DNA of 64,000 bases from Xiphophorus maculatus. Its lineage: Eukaryota > Chordata > Actinopteri > Cyprinodontiformes > Poeciliidae. Below the pieces are notes generated by a model. The model made no database searches and was not told the DNA's origin. It worked only from the letters and a program-made list of their open reading frames with translations. Of this stretch, positions 43,609 through 52,600 are shown piece after piece (positions within the stretch are counted from its first letter, which is position 1; each line of letters opens with the position of its first letter). Made by a program: the position numbers and the translations under genes. The stretch is taken from the NCBI RefSeq assembly GCF_002775205.1, contig NC_036456.1, positions 21,572,968 to 21,636,967 of the forward strand, written 5' to 3'.

Positions 43609-46600
43609 GACAAGCACCCATGGCAGGGGGGTCTGAGTGGGGACATATGCAGATTCCAAGAGCTGATAGCAGACCCGATCAGGAAGATATTCCGTTTTAA
43701 AACCAGAGACTGACCATCATTGTTATCAATTCTTTGCCAGAGGATGTCAGTGACATAGAGTTTCCTTGCACAACATGTGTTTTGACCCCAAAGGTCATGA
43801 GAATCACCCAACTAGGATTTTTTTTAACCTGTCTCGCAGAGCCCTTCCCCGTTTCCGCAGTGTCTCAGGAGGATATTCCGTTTAAAACCGGGGGGTAACT
43901 ACAACATCCTATTTAAATATACTATATTGTATATTATTCTCAATTATCTAACACTTATTGTTTTTCATACTTTCATTGTATTATTCTTAAAACTCATAAT
44001 TTCCATACTTTACTTGTATTATTCTTACAACTCATACAGGTCTGAAGGCGTGGGAAAAACGGATCTGTGTGGGGGGATGGGTGGGAAAGGAGGGGGAGGG
44101 GCATCCTGTGACCGGAAATCAAAATCTATTAGTCATCAATCAATCATCCATCAAACTCCGATTAAAATTTGACAGAAGGGTGCCTATAGAGTCTCTGACT
44201 TTTATCGGCTCTGTGGTCACAGAGGTTTGGAAAATCAACCGACAATCCTTAAATCGTGCCATCTCTCTCCATCGTCTCTCCACTGCCCTAACGCTCTTTG
44301 ACTCTGGTCGCTATGGTAACGTTTACATATTCCTTCAAAATAAGATACAGATGCGCCACAAAAACAAACATTTTACTTTCTGAAAATTTTAACCCACGAT
44401 AACGACTAGTGGAGCCCTGAGCTTGTTTCTCCCATCTGGGAGAGATGAGAGACAATGAGACCGGAAGTGTTGCTGATGCTCAGGGTTCTTGGTCTCTAGT
44501 GGAGAAGCAGCTTGAAGCTTCATTTCCTCATTAACATCCGGTCACCATATCATGCAGAGCTTGGACTGTGGGAATCACCTACCGGGATAAATCCATCCTC
44601 CTGTCTCTTCTCCCTTCATAAAGAAACTTTCCAAACAATCTGATCCGTTTCTGACTCATTTTGCTGCTTGTGGCTCCATGTTGGCGGCAAGACGGAACCG
44701 AGAGAATCCGGTTAAAGGATTTTCAAAATAAAAGATCCTCCAGACTCAAATAATACATAAAAAGGAAATATTTACCGTATTTTCCGCACTATAAGGCTCA
44801 TAGACTAGAGGCTACAGTAGAGGCTGCGGTTACGTTATGCATCCATTAGATGGAGCTGCGCTAAAGGGAATGTCGACAAAATAGTCAGATAGGTCAGTCA
44901 AACTTTATTAATAGATTACAAACCAGCGTTCTGAAAACTCTGTTCATTCCCAAAATGAACAGCTGTTGCTTCCTCCACTTCCGCACCATTGATTGGTTCA
45001 TGTTAAATTCTCTGCTGCTGCTCTATGGGCTCTTTGCACCTCAGCTTCCGCGTTCGGGGAAAAGCGGCTCAATCGTTTCCGATCTATTGATAAAGGCTCT
45101 TTACACTGGGTGTTTGCAGGGCTTATCCAAGGTAACAATTAATGATGAACATCGATCCGAAGCCCCAACAATAAACTGGAGAAAGGTTTTAAGATGTTCG
45201 CCTCGTTATACACAGATACGAAGGTGAGTTTTACTTTCTTTAAACTTTGTGGCTAACATTAGCTTTAGCTTATGCTAGACATTTGTCTTGTAAAAATGTG
45301 CTATTTAAGTATCTAAACATTTTTCATCCATTCTAACGGACAATGTTTTTACCTTGTGTTCAAGTATATTAGGTGGTTTATTGTCGTTAGTGTCAGAGAC
45401 CAAGTAACGAGGATTTTACGGTTCAGGCTTTTTGCTTCTGAAGCCTGAGGAACAACAAGCCCATAGCTTAACAGTAGAGCAGCTCTGGTGTCGGAGTTCT
45501 AGTTCAGCTGACTGTTCAGGTTCAGTTGTTGCTTTTAGAAAAATATGGCCGTGTTCCTTAAGGTCTCCGTGTTATTTCGCTTTATTAGTTTTGCATGCTT
45601 CTTGTGAAGCAGGACGGTGTTTACAGCGGTGTGTTCAGGCGGATCAGTAGCTCGGCTGTCTGGCTCTGGTCTGCTCTCTGGTTCCCATAAACTCTTTCAG
45701 GCTGAATACAGAAGTGATTCCATGGAAATAACACAGGAGGCTCCTTTACCTTCTGCTTTAGGCTGAAGAAGTTGATCCAGAGTGAAGTGAAGGCTGTAAA
45801 CTTTGCTGTGCAGCGTTAGCTTTAACTGGTAGCGACGAATATTTACAAGCCACCATCTTCTTAATTCAGGATTGTTTGGAAATCCATGAAAACTTAAAAG
45901 CCCATTATATTAGGAAGACAGCAATGTTCATAGTATTGTTTTATTTGCGTCTGAAATAAGACTTTGTCTTTTCTAGCTGTCATGGTAACTCATAGCGGAA
46001 ACAAGAGAGCCGCATTTGCGCATGCGGTTGTGACGTCAGAGCGGCAGGTGCAAAGAGCCCATTCCCGTGTTCTACTGTGTGACTGATCGCCTTGAGCTTA
46101 AACTCTGCATTGTAAGCGTGTCTCTTAATAGGAGCCATTTTGGGGTCTTTACACAAAACCCAGCGTGCACCGCTGGCTGCATTGGCAGCTGCTTTCCCGT
46201 TTCTTCTTCTACGGGGGAAAATGAAGACGGTGTCTGCTTACCGTAGTTGCGAGACCTGTTGTGGCTCAATATTGGTCCATATAAAAGGCGCACCGGATTA
46301 TAAGGCGCACTGTCGGCTTTTGAGAAAATTGAAGGTTTTTAGGTGCGCCTTATAGTGCGGAAAATACGGTAATTATTTCTTGCGCGGCCCGGTACCAATT
46401 GGTCCACGGACTGGTACCGGTCCATGGCCCGGGGGTTGGGGACCACTGCTCTAGACTAAAAACATTCTGATGACTAAATTATGGCTAAAACTAAAACACA
46501 CCTCAGAGTTCAGAGATCGGATCCTTTCTTTCGCTCACCGTCTGTTGAAAGCTGATGTGGAAGGATAGAGGCCCACTGTGACCTCTGACCTCTCTGTGTT

Positions 46601-49600
46601 TCCTCTCCATCAGAACAGACCAACATCAAAGCTACAGCTGGAGAGGACGTCACTCTGCCATGCAGCGACCCTGACAATAACCCCATCCAGGTCATAGAGT
46701 GGAGCAGACCCGGCCTGGGGGCAAAATTCGTCCTCCTGTTCAAAGACGGGAAGACGGATGTAAACAAGCAGCATCCGTCTTTTAAGGACCGGGTGGAACT
46801 GCTGGATTCTGAGATGACGGGTGGAGACGTGTCTTTGGTTCTGAAGAAAGTGCAGGCCAACGATACGGGACTATTTGAATGTCGAGTCATTCAGACGGCC
46901 CACGGGGAGGAACTCAGGAGGAAGGTCTACCTGGACGTAATAGGTGAGTCAACCTGCATGTAGCTCCGCCCCCTCCGCCAGGTGAGAGTTTGTCTCTGGA
47001 TCAGAACCTGCAGCTGCTTCCTGGTTCTGGATTTCAGATCAGATGATGATGATGATCTGTGATATGTTAAGGAATATCTGTATTTATCCCACACAATCTG
47101 TAATATTTCCATTCATTTATTTTCATTATGTGGTATTTGTGTATCATCTATTATTTTATGTATTTGTGTATCATCTAAGAGGAAGTAGTTAGCAGCAGTT
47201 TGCAGATTTTAAACATACTTCACATTAAGCCCAGATTTTTGTTATAAATATTTCTTATTGATAGAATAATTAACTGTCATAGTTTTCTAAGCTGCTCAGT
47301 GGAAAATCATCATCATCAGAAATAAAGGCTGGAATACTTCAGTCAGTTTGGAATCAATCTATATAAAAAGTTACACTTAGTGAATAGTTACTGCAAGAGC
47401 TCTGCTTGAGCTGGGAGATGAAGTCCTGGCAGATAAAGGCTTCCTCATTCAAAACCTCCTTCATGAAGTTGGAGCCAAACTCATCATTCCTCCATTTAGG
47501 CATCCAGGCCAGTTCAGCAAGAAAGAGACAGAGGAGACCCAGACCATTGCTGGACTGGGGATCATTGTAGAGCGAACAATCGCCAGAGTAAAGTTCTGCC
47601 ACATCTGGGATTCTCCGGTTCCTCTCACTTTAATAGGAACTGTCAATCAAATCTGGCACAACTGTTGTGTTTTGGCAAATTATCAAGGCCCATTTTGTGT
47701 TGCAGACTAAATTATTTCTGTATGTTAATTGTTGTAGTGCTATGTAAAAAGTTATTTAAATGTCTAGACTTTAAATAAATATATTCAGTTAAAACACACT
47801 TGAGCAGCATATTGTACTATTTGTTTTCTATTTTATTGTTTAAGTTTAATTGGAAGGAAAACAAATCGAGTGCAATTTACAATATCTAGTAAAAACAAAA
47901 AACCTTCAACTATTTCATATCTTATCATTGTACACCATACATTAATTTAAATTATGCTGCAAATTAATATACGGTATATCAAATCTAAACAACAATAGTT
48001 GCAAATACTGAAAGATAACCTTAAGAAGAAACATTTTTAAAACAGGTTACACAACAACTGCAGTTTGTCAAGAAAACTGGCATGGGGTTGTGAGATCCTT
48101 CCAGGTACACGCAGAAAAGGTGCATAAAGGCTTGAAAGAGCAGTCTTGTGAAATGATTACGATAATAATTAAATTGAATATGTATAATTATCAATTAGTA
48201 GAATGAGTATAAGTAATCACTGAATAACTTTCTGTAATGTAATTCTGAATAATGATCTGTAACGGCAACAACAATGAAATGATTATGTTTGATGATTTAT
48301 AATAAGTGAAAGATGTGACTAATTCTTCATGAATGTCAAAGTGTGATGATTTGAAAATCAAGTCAAATGTTGCTTAATACAGGTTGAATGTGTTTAATGA
48401 GTAGTACCAGATACTATAGTCAGTTAGAGAAAAAAAGAGGAATTTAGGGGTGAGTTCCTGCTGTCGCAAGCAGTTCTGAACAGATGGCCAGGACGCACAG
48501 GATGGGTGGAGCGGTGTGGTTAGCTAAGAACAACACGCTGGAGAAGGACGGGACTTTCCACACTAGTCAGCAGACAGGAGGGGCCGTCGGGGTTTTCCGT
48601 GAAACTCAGCAGATGTTCAGGAAACCACACAGACCAAACCTCCCCATACACATCTATGGTAGAGAAGTATATAAAAAGGGAATGAAGGGAGAAAACGGGG
48701 TTCCTAGTCCGGCGGCGCTGAAGAAGAGACAACACGAAAAAGCAGATTGAGTAACGGACCGCACTTCGGAACCACGGGGAAGCTCGGACTTCACGCAGCT
48801 AAGAAAGGACTGGATCCCATCGCCTCAGCTCTGGTTCTTAATTCGACCGTCGGTCCCGTCTCAACCCAACAATCCCAAATTCTGCAACAAGACTTGGAGG
48901 AAGGACAAAGACCCCGAAGGGATAAGGAACTGGGTTTTGCAAAAGGATTTGGACCCGTTCTGCTTTGCTTCCTTTCTAAGGAGGACTTTCCACACAAGAC
49001 AAAGACTTCGACCAAGGAGGCTAGAAATTCCTGTTGCTAAAAGATCCACCATCATCTGGGTATGAGTTGAATCTGCTGACTAAAAGCCAATCTTAGAAAA
49101 CTGCGACATAGGTTAGGGAAAGGAGGCAGTATGGTATGATTATACATGTTGATTTTATTATACTGCTTATAAATTATATACAATTGATTATTGATCTGTA
49201 TGTCACATATCCCTGCTTAAGCTTGCTTAATAAATTTATACTATAAAATTCTAGTGAGGTTGGTGGACATTGGGATTATTTGAGTCATCTAATTACTTTT
49301 CATTTCTTTTAATTAAGGTAAAACTAATGTACATGATTCTAGTAAATAGGAGGCTTCGTACTTTCCTTTAGTGAGTGCAAATAACGACCCTGGGACTTAT
49401 ATCCAAGTCACTAAAATTATCTAGTCGGTTCCAAGAGTGAGTTATGTTCAGAAAGCGAGCTACCGTTAACAGAAGTGGTTATTGGGATTATGCAGCTGCG
49501 AGGGCTACTCAGCTGATTGTTTCTTAACTGTAAAGGGTCGTAACTTCTGGATCGAAGGTAGTTAGAACTAGACGAGTCGCTTTCGCCACCAGTTTAAATA

Positions 49601-52600
49601 GATTATCTCTCACAGATCTCTTTAAGGGTAATACCCAGGTCTCAGAGATTTTCCGGACCTGTTAGACGGAGAACTGGTCAGTAGTCAGCCCAAGGGAGTT
49701 GTGATGAAGTGGGCGGAGCTGACTATTGCGAAATAACACACAAGTTAAAACTAATTTTCGTAAAATATGCAGAAGCCTTTTAAAGAAATTTTAACATCTG
49801 CGTATGTTTCATGAGGAACTACTATTTGAGATTGGATATCTGAAATGCAAAGGAACAAAAGGGTAAGTTACACATTTTATAATTCTTATTGCATTGACAT
49901 GAACACATCAATCAAGGTGTTGAAGTAAAATAAGTCCAGTTTAGATTTAATCTGATCTCTGAAAGACTCGTCACGCCGTGACAAAGTCCCACCATTCCAA
50001 TCCACTGGTTTCCAGTTGACCCTGTACCTGCCAGTAGTTTGCCTGTGAACTCCTCAAGACAGCCTGGCCATCCTGAACCTTGAGCTGAGCAACCTGAGAC
50101 ACATCATTCTTCATGCTGCTTTTCACCTCAACCAGTCCAAACGGGGCTGATTCTGACGGGTCATACCCCTCGCCATCTGGAGTTGCACCAAGATCTGATG
50201 TGTCAGGGCCAACAATGATTCCCACAGGGAGCACGTTGACCCTCAACGGCTCAGCAGAGTTTGCCAGCAGCTCAGACTCCATCTGCAGACCAAGCTTCAT
50301 GGCAGCAGGTTGTCTAGTGACCCCTGATCATCCGAGATGCCAGTGCTGCGGCAGCAGACTCCTCCTCTGCAAGCATCAGGGAAACGGCTGGCAGTGAGTC
50401 TTGGTTGTTGAAGTTGTACCCCTGCAGGACATCTGGACTGCTGTCTTGTTCTGGCCTCTATTTCATAAGACATTTCCAGTGATGCTTGCAGAGACTGAAG
50501 ATGCATAAGTTGACCGAGTTTGGGCACAAAACACATATTCAGAAGACTGCAGCATCAAAGGAAGAGAAAGGACGTCTGGAGCCATGTGGTGCAGAATGAT
50601 GCTACCAGAGGACTGTGAGGTGGGCACTGATCAGACACTGGTGAGCCCTGGGGCACAGGCCCAGATCTGGATGGAACCAGCTCCAGATTTGAAAGACCAT
50701 CCAGGACCAGAGCCATAAGGGGTTGGGACTCCAGCTGGCGTAGTTTTTCTCCTGATGCCAGAATGTCGGATCTGGAAGTGGTCCTACAAACATCAGTGAC
50801 AAAATCATAATAATCATAATAAGTTTTGACAAAGGAAATATATATACAAAAAAATAAACCAAACGTTATACCTGTGTAATCTCTGTAAAGTGTGGAGTGC
50901 AGATATCTTTTCCTCATAGTTTTGGGCTTCCTATAGTACTATTATTTTAAGATCATATATCTGACTGTACAGTGAACCGTCGCTATATCGCGGTTCACCT
51001 TTCACGTCTCGCTGCTTCACGGATTTCCACCTGCATTGTGTTCTGCATTCTGATTGGCTAAACAGTCTCTCCGCTTCTTCTCTACCTGTGTGTCAACAAC
51101 GTCGCGGTTTAATATGTACGTAAAACAGCTTGCCAAATTAAAGTTGGCAAATTCTCTTGCAATTTCAAGAATCTTTTTGCCCAGAAGGAAAAAGAGCAAC
51201 AACAACCACTGATAACTATGTTTTTCTCTTGAAAAAACCCACCTGCACCGCGGGCTTTAGAAGAAAAAACGCTACTGAGTGGAGTCAGGCTGCAGCGGCT
51301 CAGTCAGAACAGCAGTGAAATACATGATAGTCACTATTTGTGCTACTGTACTTTGTTTTGTTTTTCATAATCATTTTTTATTTCCTCCCGTTCTAATCCA
51401 ATAACTCAGGTCCCGGTGAGGCGGCGCTGATCTCCGCAATTCGGGCACGGGAATCCGCTTTCAGTTTGTATTAAAATTATTATTTTACAGTACAGTAGTT
51501 ATTTGTAAAAAAAAAAAAAAATGTTTATACAGTATTTTTATTTGTTAAACAAATGTTTGGGCCTGTAAAAAGGTTTTGTTCTCTGGTTTCAATGTATTAT
51601 GGAATATTTTATTGTATAATAAATGTAAAATAATAAAGGTTCCTACTTCACAGATTTCACCGATCATGGGTTATTTTCAGAACGTAACCGCCGCGAAAAA
51701 CGAGGGTTCACTGTATGTGTAATTTAGTGTATATGTAATTTAGTATATGGTAGGGTAGGATATCACATATCAGGACAAAGTGTTCCACTGTGTTTTTCTT
51801 ACCTGTGTTCTTGGTTTGTACCATCTTAGTAAATCAGTTGTGCAGGAGGATCAGTTGGCAGCTGGAGTTGGGATTAGTGTGCAGTCTGGTAAAGAAGTGC
51901 AACTACATGATTGCAAAAACCTTTACCAGCTGCACAGCTACAGGAATAATCCAATAATTCAGCCTTTTCTTTTCCAACATCCAGTGATATCTAAAATAGA
52001 CAAGTGTTTTAGCAACACATATATACATCAATACATACAGCATGTTTAGCTTTAAACAAGTAATAGATTCTAGTTTGAAGGTTCAACAACAGCAGAAAAA
52101 AACAGACTATGTTGCAACAGAAACAGAAAACAAATAGTAACAACTGAACAGGAAGATGTTAATAAGCTCTGAGTCCAGAAATCGTACTTAAAGTTCTTCA
52201 GCTGTCAAATATGAACAGGAACTGAACTACCAACCAAGAGCCAACCGGCTTTCTGACTGTTTCAAACCTGCAGCTTGTGCGGTTCCTCATTTTTCTTCAT
52301 GGATCTGAAGCATTGAGCTCTGACAACTTCCTGTCCCTCCACAATATCCGACACTGCAGGCTGCAGAAGTAAAGTTTCAACATCAAGCTTCCTCTAGTAT
52401 CTCATAACTAAGTTCTAGTTCATGCTGCTTTTCACAAACTGTACTGGCAAATACATTTCAGAACGGTCGTGGTCACAGCATGATGATCATGCTGTGTTAC
52501 TTTGACTGGTCCATGTTTGTAGTCTCTCCAGGTCGTGGCCACGCTGTGTTACTTTGACTGGTCCATGTTTGTAATATCTGCTGGTTGTGTTACTTTGACC

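Larger units (their letters stand above)
38734..44196 (-). repeat. Right arm, outer part, of the large inverted repeat
   Basis: Reverse complement of 16588-22047 with scattered differences. The outer end is CCTATAGAGTCTCT, then GACTTT (44197-44202). Confidence 0.93.
15366..46448. mobile_element. 31-kb block bounded by hAT-type ends, inside intron 1 of the V-set gene
   Basis: The left end reads CTGTGGTCCCCAACC. The right end in reverse complement reads CAGTGGTCCCCAACC (14 of 15). Flanking 8-mers ATCTAGAC (15358-15365) and CTCTAGAC (46449-46456) match at 7 of 8, as expected for an old hAT target duplication. Both ends share subterminal 'ggaccggt' and 'gcccggggg' motifs. No transposase of its own is visible. 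The block contains the large inverted repeat (16588-44196) and a smaller hAT-like element (44774-46370), both apparently later insertions. The original element would then be a non-autonomous hAT of about 2 kb. Confidence 0.7.

Noticed and set aside
16588-44196. Inverted repeat as a pure assembly mirror artefact
   Set aside because: The arms differ by scattered substitutions and run lengths, and carry insertions at different sites, so they are distinct loci. Long reads should still confirm it.
47354-47646. Minus-strand frames over the transposase fragment
   Set aside because: They are antisense to a recognisable DDE transposase remnant on the plus strand.
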